Part shown: positions 1 to 7,845 of the stretch, piece after piece
Layout: every line of letters starts with the position of its first letter
Numbering within the stretch: position 1 is the stretch's first letter
Assembly (NCBI GenBank): GCA_023393525.1
Contig: JAEWKZ010000014.1
Span: 1 to 8,834, forward strand
Length of the DNA: 8,834 nucleotides
DNA from: Pseudomonadota bacterium
Lineage (GTDB): Bacteria; Desulfobacterota; Desulfovibrionia; Desulfovibrionales; Desulfomicrobiaceae
Direction of reading: 5' to 3'
Position numbers and translations under genes: made by a program
Notes under the pieces: model-generated
The model's input: only the letters and a program-made list of their open reading frames with translations
What the model was told of the DNA's origin: nothing
Database searches by the model: none

Positions 1-791
1 CTTTGGTAGCAGGCAGTTTGACACAACTCATCCTGAGAAAAGGGAAAGATGGTCTGACCATTACAAGCAGTTGGGTGGAAAGCAAACGTCCCTTACTGGA
101 GCCACAGCCTAAAAATGCTGTTGATACCGTGAAGGTCGGCTACTACTTGCAGAAGGAAGGATATGTCAGCAAACAACCAGATAGCAATTCAATCGCACTG
201 ATTATTGAGACCGAAGGCAAGCATGGTAAAGCCATTGCCTTGAATGATGCCGTGGGTAACTATTGTTTCAGCAAAAAGCCTATGACAAGTAAACAGCTAT
301 TTACGACTGTCGATGGCAAGCGAAAAGAAGGTGTATTGAATCCACGCAAAGAAGATGGTGTTGAAGAAGAAAATGCCATCATCTACAAGCCCAAGATGCC
401 CTATTCAGAGCGATGTGCCTTGGGTTATCAGCAAGGTGAAGTGCTGACCCATAAACTTCTCACAAGTTCCAGTTCGATAAATGACATCACTACTCAGGCA
501 CACACAGAAATAAACTTGCCAAGAAAGAGTATGTTGGAAGAAACGCTGAAACACCCCGGAAGCTATGTGCCCTCGTTGGCTGAAATGACCAAGTTCTACT
601 ATAGCCTCCATCCATTCAAAGACAGACCTTTAATGGCCTTGGGTCTTCAAGAGCCAAGAGGTGAATACCTCACCTCTACAGAGCAGTCAAGTTCGTCATT
701 TTACATGATTGACTTTGACCATGGAATCATTGCTGGAGGACTATCCAAGCAATATGCCAAGCTCCAATTGAGATTATTTTATTTATTCTAA
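1..791 (+). CDS. C-terminal part of a fimbrillin-like / DUF1566(Lcl)-like surface protein (5' end outside window)
   Basis: The reading frame is open to the left edge, so this is the last 262 or so residues of a longer protein; the first in-frame TTG at position 3 is not a credible start. Numbering from that codon, residues 6-24 (LTQLILRKGKDGLTITSSW) look like the last strands of a fimbrillin-type (Mfa-like) beta domain. The rest follows the pattern of DUF1566/Lcl C-terminal domains of Bacteroidales: VGYY near 45-48, HGKAIALNDA at 74-83 (usual form HGxxVALKDA), GSYVPSLAEM at 186-195 (usual form GWYLPSxGEL), and EYLTSTEQSSSSFYMIDFDHG at 221-241 (usual form YWSSTEYSSSxAWYVDFxxG), ending in an aromatic residue. 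These domains are typically surface-exposed and have a C-type-lectin-like fold, so a role in adhesion or pilus-tip binding is inferred. The family link rests on pattern memory only. Its relation to the transfer genes is unknown; it lies 19 bases upstream of the next gene on the same strand. Confidence 0.6.
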   Translation, partial: LVAGSLTQLILRKGKDGLTITSSWVESKRPLLEPQPKNAVDTVKVGYYLQKEGYVSKQPDSNSIALIIETEGKHGKAIALNDAVGNYCFSKKPMTSKQLFTTVDGKRKEGVLNPRKEDGVEEENAIIYKPKMPYSERCALGYQQGEVLTHKLLTSSSSINDITTQAHTEINLPRKSMLEETLKHPGSYVPSLAEMTKFYYSLHPFKDRPLMALGLQEPRGEYLTSTEQSSSSFYMIDFDHGIIAGGLSKQYAKLQLRLFYLF

Positions 792-810
792 AACACACAA
801 ACACAAATAC

Positions 811-1320
811 ATGAATTTAGTATTAGCAGAAACAGTAAACGATAAGAATGGTTCAAGACGACGTATTACAACGCTACCAGATTCTTTCGATATGTCGGTT
901 ACATTTGACCAAGAAGGCACATGTCTCCTAAATTTTCTAGGTCTCGATGGCTCACTCATTATGTCAACTGCCATTGAAACTGACAAGGACATGAAGGAAA
1001 TTATTCTTCACACGGATAAGAAGTCGTTGAAAAGAATTGCCAGGAATTTATTGGCTTCCATCAACTATGACATTCTCTACTTCATTGCCAACGACAGTTA
1101 TGAAGATGATGATTTGGATGAACTTCCCAATCAGATCATTTACGCTGATGGAATTAAGGCTATCAATTTGAACTATATTAAATCAGAATGGCAAACCGAT
1201 TTTGATATCGAGTGCATTTCCAATATCAGTGTATTCAGAGAGGTGATGCAGAACTCATACATGGGGAAGCCCTCGACTGAAGCAACCCAGTCAAATAATC
1301 CAAACAAGAAAAAGTCATGA
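811..1320 (+). CDS. Hypothetical protein, first of a tandem paralogous pair
   Basis: I do not recognise this 169-residue protein. It has no signal peptide or membrane segment, so it is probably cytoplasmic. It is rich in Asp, Glu, Ile and Leu, with an acidic run near residues 96-103 (SYEDDDLD) and a Ser/Asn/Lys-rich tail that looks disordered. Its core (LPxSF at 22-26, then residues 47-95) aligns without gaps to the same positions of the next protein, so the two are diverged duplicates. The start ATG at 811 follows an A/C-rich, Shine-Dalgarno-free leader typical of Bacteroidales. Its stop overlaps the next start (ATGA at 1317-1320), so translation is probably coupled. Because it directly precedes the VirB4-type ATPase, it may be a transfer accessory or regulator, but nothing in the sequence shows which. 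Confidence 0.72.
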   Translation: MNLVLAETVNDKNGSRRRITTLPDSFDMSVTFDQEGTCLLNFLGLDGSLIMSTAIETDKDMKEIILHTDKKSLKRIARNLLASINYDILYFIANDSYEDDDLDELPNQIIYADGIKAINLNYIKSEWQTDFDIECISNISVFREVMQNSYMGKPSTEATQSNNPNKKKS

Positions 1321-1712
1321 AACCATTTATCGTCAGCATTAAAATTCCAGGAAAGAGTAAGGCGCATGTAGCCCTTCTTCCAGTATCATTCCGCCTTGTA
1401 GCCCATTCACCAGCCAATTCAGATAAAGTCTGTGTTAGCTTTAATGATAAAAGCGGAACTCTTATCTATATCACTCTTTATCCTGAGACAAAAGATTGTA
1501 AAGAGTATCTGAAAATCATGTCCGACGACCAGCGAAAGTCGGTTGCTCAACAATTCTGTGATATGATTCGTGATGAAATCTTCGTTTTCTTCGCTTCCAA
1601 TAAGGATTGTAATGGTGAGTATAAAGAATCAATCAATCTTATGCTTGATGATTGGAGAAGTTATTGGGAGGATTCCCTTGACACCATCATCTTGGATGCG
1701 ATGTCAGATTGA
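1317..1712 (+). CDS. Hypothetical protein, second of a tandem paralogous pair
   Basis: This 131-residue protein is not recognised. It appears cytoplasmic, with no signal peptide or transmembrane helix. Residues 47-95 align without gaps to residues 47-95 of the preceding protein, with about 14 identities in 49 columns counted by eye, including GxLI, KDxKE and the IxxxIxxFxA pattern. LPxSF (21-25 here) and an INLxxxxxxW segment nearer the C-terminus are also shared. The predicted shape is an N-terminal beta-rich part followed by helices; several cysteines are present but form no metal-site pattern. The start at 1317 overlaps the upstream stop by four bases, and the gene ends 25 bases before the ATPase gene, so the three are probably co-transcribed. 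In Bacteroides transfer operons the TraG ATPase is usually preceded by small membrane proteins (TraE/TraF, VirB2/VirB3-like), and this protein does not resemble them. Confidence 0.72.
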   Translation: MKPFIVSIKIPGKSKAHVALLPVSFRLVAHSPANSDKVCVSFNDKSGTLIYITLYPETKDCKEYLKIMSDDQRKSVAQQFCDMIRDEIFVFFASNKDCNGEYKESINLMLDDWRSYWEDSLDTIILDAMSD

Positions 1713-1737
1713 GATATAAGTTTAAAATATAAAATCA

Positions 1738-4434
1738 ATGACCCTATACGTAATATTATTCTTTTTCGCCCTTCTCGGAGGCATGGCTCTTTCTGTAGCC
1801 GCCTTCGGAACGGGTGGCAAACGCAAGAAAATCTTTCAGGATATCTATTTCTCCGTGGAAGATACTAACGGTGTGGGCATAATCTATACCAAAACAGGAG
1901 AATACTCAGCAGTGTTGAAACTAACCAATCCGGTTCAAAAGTATTCAGCCAATATTGACAGCTATTATGAGTTTACCCATCTGTTCTCCGCTTTAGTACA
2001 GACTTTGGGTGAAGGCTATGCCATCCATAAACAGGATATTTTTACCAGAAAGCAGTTTGAAGCCGATGATGATAGCCCAAAGGAGTTCTTGTCAGAATCC
2101 TACTTCCGCTACTTTACAGGTCGTACCTATACGGATAGCGAATGCTACTTAGTCATCACACAGGAAGCTAAGAAAAGCAGACTGTTCTCTTACGATCCAA
2201 AGAAGTGGAGAGATTTCTTGGTCAAGATTCGTAAGGTACAAGACCAATTGCGAGATGGTGGCGTTAAAGCCGAGTTCTTGAATAAGAAGCAGACCAATGA
2301 ATATGTTGACCGCTACTTCGCCATGAACTTTACCGACAAGACTATCTCCATGAGCAATTTCAAGGTTGATGATGAGTGTATCGAGATGGGCGACAAACGC
2401 TGTAAAGTATATAGCTTGGTCGATGTGGATTATGCCAACCTACCGGGTATGGTGCGCCCTTTCTCCAATATCGAGGTGAATAACACTTCCATGCCTGTTG
2501 ATTTGCTTTCTCATATTGATAGCATTCCCGGAGCAGAAACGGTCATCTACAATCAGATGATATTCATGCCCAATCAAAAGCGTGAGTTATCCCTGTTGGA
2601 TAAGAAGAAAAACCGCCATTCAAGCATTCCAAATCCATCTAATGAAATGGCAGTGGAAGACATCAAACGAGTACAGGAAGTCATCGCCAGAGAAAGCAAA
2701 CAGCTTGTCTATACCCATTACAACTTGGTCGTATGCACAGACATTGATACGGATATTCAGAAATGTACTAATCATCTTGAAAATCAGTTTGGTCGTATGG
2801 GCATCCATATCAGCAAACGTGCCTATAACCAGTTAGAATTGTTCGTGAATTCATTCCCTGGCAACTGCTATGGAATGAGTGAAGATTACGATCGATTCCT
2901 AACGTTGAGTGACGCAGCCACTTGTCTTCTCTATAAGGAGAATATCCAGCATAGTGAAGATACACCCTTGAAAATTTGCTACACAGACCGTCAAGGTATA
3001 CCCGTAGGAATTGATATTACTGGTAAAGAAGGACGTAACAAGCTGACAGACAATAGTAATTTTTTCTGTTTAGGGCCAAGCGGAAGCGGTAAGTCCTTCC
3101 ACATGAACAGCGTGGTACGACAACTTTGGGAGCAGAATACCGATGTGGTAATGGTCGATACAGGTAACTCTTATGAAGGACTTTGTGAGTATGTTGGTGG
3201 TAAGTATATCAGCTATACCGAAGAAAAGCCGATTACCATGAACCCATTCCGTATCAAGCGAGAAGAGCTCAATGTGGAGAAAACAGGATTCTTGAAGAAT
3301 CTGATTCTGCTCATTTGGAAAGGTTCTCAGGCAACCATCAGCAAAACTGAAGATAGATTGATTGACCAAGTCATCACTGAATACTACGGTGTCTATTTCA
3401 ACGGCTTTGATGGATTTACCCCACCACAACGTGAAGATTTACGTCAAAGTCTGTTGGTGGATGATAGAAACAACAATCGTAATCATCAGGAGAGCGAAGC
3501 TGAACGAGAAGAACGTATCGACAAAGAGATTGATTCAATAGAGGCAAGACGCAAGGAACTCAAAGTGGAAACCCTATCGTTCAATACATTCTACGAATAC
3601 TCGGTGCAACGTATTCCAGATATCTGCCATGAGAATAATCTGACTGGTGTAGATATCTCCACATACCGCTACATGATGAAGGACTTCTACAGAGGTGGCA
3701 ACCACGACAAGACACTGAATGAAGACATGGACGGTTCTCTATTTGATGAAACTTTCATCGTCTTCGAGATTGATGCTATCAAGGATGATCCATTGCTTTT
3801 CCCGATTGTAACGCTCATTATCATGGACGTGTTCCTGCAGAAGATGCGTATCAAGAAGAACCGAAAAGTATTGGTTATCGAGGAAGCTTGGAAAGCTATT
3901 GCCAGTCCACTGATGGCTGAATATATCAAGTACCTCTATAAAACCGCCCGTAAGTTTTGGGCATCTGTGGGTGTGGTAACACAAGAGATTCAAGATATCA
4001 TAGGGAGTCCGGTAGTCAAGGAAGCCATCATCAACAACTCAGATGTGGTGATGTTGCTTGACCAAAGCAAGTTCAAGGAACGCTTCAATAATATCAAGGC
4101 AATCCTTGGTCTGACCGATGTAGATTGCAAGAAAATCTTCACCATCAATCGTCTGGAGAACAAGGCAGGTAGAAGTTTCTTTCGAGAAGTCTTCATTCGT
4201 CGAGGAACCACCAGTGGCGTATTTGGCGTAGAAGAACCAAGAGAATGTTACATGACCTACACGACCGAACGAGCAGAGAAAGAAGCCTTGAAGCTTTATA
4301 AGAAAGAACTTCATTGTTCGCACCAGGAGGCGATCGAAGCCTACTGTAAGGACTGGAATCTTTCAGGTATTGATAAATCTTTAGCGTTTGCCCAAAAGGT
4401 AAACAATGAAGGTAAAGTGCTGAATCTTACTTAA
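1738..4434 (+). CDS. traG: VirB4/TraG-type conjugation ATPase with N-terminal membrane anchor
   Basis: An 898-residue AAA+-like ATPase that powers assembly of, and transfer through, a type IV secretion channel at the cytoplasmic face of the inner membrane. Residues 3-23 form one hydrophobic helix followed by KRKK (28-31), predicting a cytoplasmic body. Residues of about 32-430 match the TraG N-terminal region of Bacteroides conjugative transposons (FQDIYFSVED, then EGYAIHKQDIF). The Walker A motif is GPSGSGKS at 446-453, followed by the family signature VDTGNSYEGLC and ITMNPF. Walker B is VLVIEE at 711-716, followed by AWKAI, and the TQE of motif C is at 748-750. All core ATPase motifs are intact. 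A highly charged helix at about 584-609 lies between the Walker motifs. As I recall, CTnDOT-type TraG is somewhat shorter and lacks this hydrophobic start, so the anchor may stand in for a separate VirB3-like protein; that is inference. The symbol follows Bacteroides usage, where TraG denotes the VirB4 homologue and not the coupling protein. Confidence 0.95.
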   Translation: MTLYVILFFFALLGGMALSVAAFGTGGKRKKIFQDIYFSVEDTNGVGIIYTKTGEYSAVLKLTNPVQKYSANIDSYYEFTHLFSALVQTLGEGYAIHKQDIFTRKQFEADDDSPKEFLSESYFRYFTGRTYTDSECYLVITQEAKKSRLFSYDPKKWRDFLVKIRKVQDQLRDGGVKAEFLNKKQTNEYVDRYFAMNFTDKTISMSNFKVDDECIEMGDKRCKVYSLVDVDYANLPGMVRPFSNIEVNNTSMPVDLLSHIDSIPGAETVIYNQMIFMPNQKRELSLLDKKKNRHSSIPNPSNEMAVEDIKRVQEVIARESKQLVYTHYNLVVCTDIDTDIQKCTNHLENQFGRMGIHISKRAYNQLELFVNSFPGNCYGMSEDYDRFLTLSDAATCLLYKENIQHSEDTPLKICYTDRQGIPVGIDITGKEGRNKLTDNSNFFCLGPSGSGKSFHMNSVVRQLWEQNTDVVMVDTGNSYEGLCEYVGGKYISYTEEKPITMNPFRIKREELNVEKTGFLKNLILLIWKGSQATISKTEDRLIDQVITEYYGVYFNGFDGFTPPQREDLRQSLLVDDRNNNRNHQESEAEREERIDKEIDSIEARRKELKVETLSFNTFYEYSVQRIPDICHENNLTGVDISTYRYMMKDFYRGGNHDKTLNEDMDGSLFDETFIVFEIDAIKDDPLLFPIVTLIIMDVFLQKMRIKKNRKVLVIEEAWKAIASPLMAEYIKYLYKTARKFWASVGVVTQEIQDIIGSPVVKEAIINNSDVVMLLDQSKFKERFNNIKAILGLTDVDCKKIFTINRLENKAGRSFFREVFIRRGTTSGVFGVEEPRECYMTYTTERAEKEALKLYKKELHCSHQEAIEAYCKDWNLSGIDKSLAFAQKVNNEGKVLNLT

Positions 4435-4505
4435 AGTAGTAATATAGTAATAATGTATAATAGAGTATTAGCAATATAGTAGTAACATAAAAACGTAAAC
4501 TAGCA
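4435..4505 (+). repeat. AT-rich spacer with a short imperfect direct repeat
   Basis: This is the longest gap between intact genes in the window, 71 bases and strongly AT-rich. It holds a 13-base direct repeat with one mismatch, AATATAGTAATAA at 4441-4453 and AATATAGTAGTAA at 4473-4485, offset by 32 bases (about three helical turns). No stem-loop terminator and no Bacteroides-type -7 element (TAnnTTTG) was found. It separates the ATPase gene from the three exported-protein genes. It could be an A/U-rich translation-initiation leader, a protein-binding site, or plain low-complexity sequence. Confidence 0.4.
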
Positions 4506-7121
4506 ATGCATAGATTCCTACTCATAGTGATCCTATTATTGGTTGGCATACAGCGAATGTCAGCCCAATACTACCGTATCAACTACGATACCAAAACTAT
4601 TGCTGCCATGTCTGGTGCGTATGGAACGGAAGCAGCTGCTGAATCCTATTACAACAATCAGGTACAGGACATCTTGAGACATTACGAAACAGCAAGTGCC
4701 GCAGTTGCAGGAATCTATTCATCCAAGTACATGGATAGAAAAGCACTTACCACTTTAGGATTGTGGGCATCTGCCGAAGAAAACTATTACTACCGCAGAA
4801 TCTATAATATGGTGTCGGCTAAAATCATGCCGAAGATTTGGACTATATCGGGATTGATGTTGAAGAAACCGGCCAATGCGATGTACTGGGGAAGCTATCT
4901 GATGAAGACTTGTAATGACACCAAGAATCTATGTATGCAGTTTGAGTCTGTCGTAACCAACAGTCGTCTGTCTTTCAAGGATATTGTATTTCTGGAATTA
5001 ACTCCTGAGATGCAAGCCATATTTGATTTGACTAATGCCGGTATGGATTGGAAAGGTTTCATTGACAATCTAAGCAATGTGAGTGGAAACTTCACCAAGG
5101 AAAATCTTACCAATGATATTGACCAACTCTATAATACGGGTGTCGGTCTGATTAGTTCTGGAGCCGCCAATGCGGAAGGCTCAATTATCGGTAACAACTC
5201 CTTTAATGGCAATGTAACCAGTAGAGCTACGGCCATCTTCAATATCGCAAAAAACTCTTATGGTATGTTCAACAATCTGGAGAATAACCTTGGAGGAACA
5301 CTCATAGGGCTTATGGGTGGACAGGCAGATGTGAACAAGCTTTTCAATGTAGCGAATTATAATATGACTTCTTGGTTAACTGATTATGACCAAGAATCCT
5401 TGGGTAGATATTACACCCAGCGTTGGTATATCTACCGACGTGATGCTGGTTCTGTCATTCTATGTGATTACGAACCACCTACAGGAAAAGACGATATTAT
5501 CAAGGGGCCACATTGGACACGCTTCGATACAAAAGATGCCAATTTCTATCCTAATTCAACTCAGACTGAACAGATACTTCGTAATTCTGAAAATTATGCA
5601 GGATGGTCAAGAAGCAGAGTTGCGCAGTTGAACAACTCAAATGACGGGTTTAATTACTATATTGATTACTGGAGAAGTTCCTATATCATCACTACCAATG
5701 GCAAACAGAGTAAGAAGGCCTATGCCTATTCAATCACTGTTACCAAAAGTTGGAATCATGTAGAGGAAGCCTATGAAGAGTACTTCGATTCATATTCAAT
5801 GGACTTGAACACATTCAGAGCTCAAATGAATGTAAAGTTGGCTGAGCTAAATGACAATGAAGAAGGTTACACCTATTACATTGGAACAGATGCTAAGAAC
5901 TACTACCAAGCCACAGATGCCGCCAAGTTGAAAGGATGTGAGAATGTTATCATTTCTGTAACCTGCACCGATGGCGTATCATTAGGAGAAGGTACGACCC
6001 AGTACAAGTGTCGCACTTGTGGGAGTTCATTAAATGCCCACACTAAAGAATGTGTGATGAAAACCACACTTTCCGAAAATGACCAGCTCGATACTTCTGA
6101 GTTGGATGAAATGGAAGCGGATGCCAAGAAGCACGCTACTCTACTCCAGTCTCAGATAGATGCTTTGGAGAAAGAGAATGCTTCCATCATAAAGCAGATA
6201 GCATCTTCGTCCATAGAACAAGCTGCTACATTGAGACAGAAATATAATGCCAATAAAGCCAAGATTAATGAGCTTCAAACTGAATTAAATACCTGGAACA
6301 AAAAACTGGAAGATATCGCACAGGCAAAGGCAGAAGCCAATGAAGATAATGCAGTTCAGACAGATGACTATTACCGAATACCAGCTATCATGCAGCATTG
6401 CAAAAATGCCTATAACCTGACTTGGCAAGACGAAGGCTGGTGGGAAGGTTATACCTACTACAGAAAGGCGACTATGCCGAACATCAAAGGTATTGTAACT
6501 TTTTCAGCGACAGTTTCAATCGCTCGAAAACCAAAGTATTTCTTAGGCATCAAGATTCACCGAGCAATCATTCAGATTTCGTGGAAACTAACCTCTGAAT
6601 ATACAGATACCGAGGTGGTCGATATCCTTGAATTGAATCCTGATGATGATGAACGAAAGAAAGTACAACTTGTCAACAATCGAGTTTCTGAGATAGCTCG
6701 TCAATATCCGAACTGTAAGGTAAGTACGGAATATATCAAATCACAGCCGGCAGAGACCGATGATACAGAAGATACCTATCATCTGTTATGGTCTTCAGAC
6801 CGTTTGGAAATAGCTCGTGAGATTGACAGTCGTTTGACTCAAATCTATGCTGACTTGGTGAGCCTTGAAAAGATGATGCACTATCGTTTGAATATTACCG
6901 ATGTTTGGAATCGTATTGGTCCAAGAATCAATAACGAACAAGGCAGACACCAAAACATTTTGAAAGAGAGCCATGAAAGATGGATGAATAATGCCGTGGA
7001 AGCTGCAAAATCAGGAAATGACAACCGTTCCAAAAGACAAGAAAGAGAACAGAACAACCGTATGACAGAGCCTGAGCCAACGCCAGGCATAAAATCAGAG
7101 GAGGAGCCAGAACATGAATAG
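4506..7121 (+). CDS. Large exported coiled-coil protein of the conjugation locus, with Cys/His cluster
   Basis: An 871-residue protein I cannot assign to a named family. Residues 1-20 are a clear signal peptide (basic start, then a Leu/Ile/Val run) with probable cleavage after MSA, leaving Gln21 as mature N-terminus. The rest has no obvious transmembrane helix, so it is probably periplasmic or surface-associated. Reading along: a helical region to about 200; a Gly/Asn-rich stretch at about 213-285; an aromatic-rich domain at about 290-490; a cluster C502-x2-C505-x6-H512-x3-C516; a coiled coil at about 528-612; a Tyr/Trp-rich, probably beta domain at about 620-700 containing EGWWEG; a helical region; and a disordered acidic, Pro-containing tail at about 825-871. 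It follows the VirB4 gene and overlaps the next start by eight bases. Where VirB5-like (TraI) and VirB6-like (TraJ) genes usually follow TraG, this protein is much larger than TraI and lacks the membrane helices of TraJ. A structural role in the transfer apparatus is inferred from context. Confidence 0.85.
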   Translation: MHRFLLIVILLLVGIQRMSAQYYRINYDTKTIAAMSGAYGTEAAAESYYNNQVQDILRHYETASAAVAGIYSSKYMDRKALTTLGLWASAEENYYYRRIYNMVSAKIMPKIWTISGLMLKKPANAMYWGSYLMKTCNDTKNLCMQFESVVTNSRLSFKDIVFLELTPEMQAIFDLTNAGMDWKGFIDNLSNVSGNFTKENLTNDIDQLYNTGVGLISSGAANAEGSIIGNNSFNGNVTSRATAIFNIAKNSYGMFNNLENNLGGTLIGLMGGQADVNKLFNVANYNMTSWLTDYDQESLGRYYTQRWYIYRRDAGSVILCDYEPPTGKDDIIKGPHWTRFDTKDANFYPNSTQTEQILRNSENYAGWSRSRVAQLNNSNDGFNYYIDYWRSSYIITTNGKQSKKAYAYSITVTKSWNHVEEAYEEYFDSYSMDLNTFRAQMNVKLAELNDNEEGYTYYIGTDAKNYYQATDAAKLKGCENVIISVTCTDGVSLGEGTTQYKCRTCGSSLNAHTKECVMKTTLSENDQLDTSELDEMEADAKKHATLLQSQIDALEKENASIIKQIASSSIEQAATLRQKYNANKAKINELQTELNTWNKKLEDIAQAKAEANEDNAVQTDDYYRIPAIMQHCKNAYNLTWQDEGWWEGYTYYRKATMPNIKGIVTFSATVSIARKPKYFLGIKIHRAIIQISWKLTSEYTDTEVVDILELNPDDDERKKVQLVNNRVSEIARQYPNCKVSTEYIKSQPAETDDTEDTYHLLWSSDRLEIAREIDSRLTQIYADLVSLEKMMHYRLNITDVWNRIGPRINNEQGRHQNILKESHERWMNNAVEAAKSGNDNRSKRQEREQNNRMTEPEPTPGIKSEEEPEHE
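7097..7106 (+). promoter_or_regulatory. Strong Shine-Dalgarno-like sequence before the 243-residue protein
   Basis: AGAGGAGGAG ends seven bases before the ATG at 7114 and lies inside the 3' end of the upstream gene, where it encodes Glu residues. The other starts in this window have no comparable purine box. Bacteroidales generally do not depend on such sites, so it may be partly a by-product of the Glu codons. It does support 7114 as the start and coupling of the two genes. Confidence 0.4.
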
Positions 7122-7845
7122 ACTATTAGGATTTGTATTGACTGTTCTTCTATCCCTACCATCCGTTGTTTGGGCACAAAGTGATCCTGCAGCATTGGAA
7201 GCATATATCAATGACCATAAACAGGTACGAAGCCTATTGTTGGCACGTTCAACTTTGGAACTGAGTAACCAGTTATTACACGACTATAGTAAAAAAGCTG
7301 CCGTTGAATATAAAGATCTAAATGTTGAACTGGACAAATATACCAGAGCGTTCGATGTAATTGATGTACTCTATCAATCTCTTCGCACCTCGATGAATAT
7401 GTATGATACCTATAACAATGTCTCTGATAGAATCAGTGACTACAAGAACTTGTTGGAGGATTACAATGAGGAAATCATAAAGAGAGGGAAAATCAGAATG
7501 ATAGATACGCTGATTATCAGTGTAAATAAGAGAATGTTGGAGCGAGTATATGGTGAGGGTAAACAGCTATATAAATCTGTTTCAGATTTGGTTTTGTATG
7601 CAACAGGTGCAGCAGCCTGTTCAACCAATGACCTTATGCTGACAATGGCATCCATCAATATGTCGCTTGACCATATTGAGCTCACATTAAACAGAGCCTA
7701 CTTTGAGACATGGAAATTTATCCACCTACGCATGGGATACTGGAAAGAAGCAACAAATATAAACAGGTCAAAACTGGAGATTACCAATGACGCATTGGTT
7801 CGTTGGAAAAGATCAAGTCATGACGCATTGATAAAGAAAAAATGA
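7114..7845 (+). CDS. Exported helical protein, possible VirB5/TrbJ-like (TraI-type) component
   Basis: A 243-residue protein with a signal peptide at residues 1-21 (hydrophobic core after Arg3, cleavage after VWA) and mature N-terminal Gln22. The mature part is almost entirely predicted helix, with heptad-like segments at about 55-125 (containing YTRAFDVIDVLYQSL and ISDYKNLLEDYNEEI) and further helices to the end; the tail is basic (IKKK). There are no transmembrane helices. Size, export and all-helical make-up fit the VirB5/TrbJ type of protein that often follows virB4, including TraI of Bacteroides conjugative transposons, but I see no decisive motif. VirB5-type proteins usually act at the pilus tip or in channel assembly; that role here is inference. 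The gene overlaps its upstream neighbour by eight bases and its stop overlaps the next start by four (ATGA at 7842), so the three genes form one translationally coupled block. Confidence 0.82.
   Translation: MNRLLGFVLTVLLSLPSVVWAQSDPAALEAYINDHKQVRSLLLARSTLELSNQLLHDYSKKAAVEYKDLNVELDKYTRAFDVIDVLYQSLRTSMNMYDTYNNVSDRISDYKNLLEDYNEEIIKRGKIRMIDTLIISVNKRMLERVYGEGKQLYKSVSDLVLYATGAAACSTNDLMLTMASINMSLDHIELTLNRAYFETWKFIHLRMGYWKEATNINRSKLEITNDALVRWKRSSHDALIKKK

Noticed and set aside
660..791. Variable region of a diversity-generating retroelement, because the end of the first gene has a C-type-lectin-like pattern
   Set aside because: No reverse transcriptase, template repeat or accessory gene is visible, and the Ser-rich segment is normal for DUF1566-like domains.
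2582..2836. Plus-strand frame of 84 codons inside the ATPase gene
   Set aside because: Out-of-frame shadow of a conserved coding region, with no independent domain or start signal.
3070..3429. Minus-strand open frame of 119 codons
   Set aside because: It lies wholly antisense to the conserved Walker A region of the ATPase gene and has no recognisable protein features.
5386..5631. Plus-strand frame of 81 codons inside the 871-residue protein gene
   Set aside because: Out-of-frame shadow; the main frame is continuous and has normal composition throughout.
6881..7204. Minus-strand open frame of 107 codons
   Set aside because: It is antisense across the junction of two well-supported genes. 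Its composition looks like a frame shadow and it has no start context.
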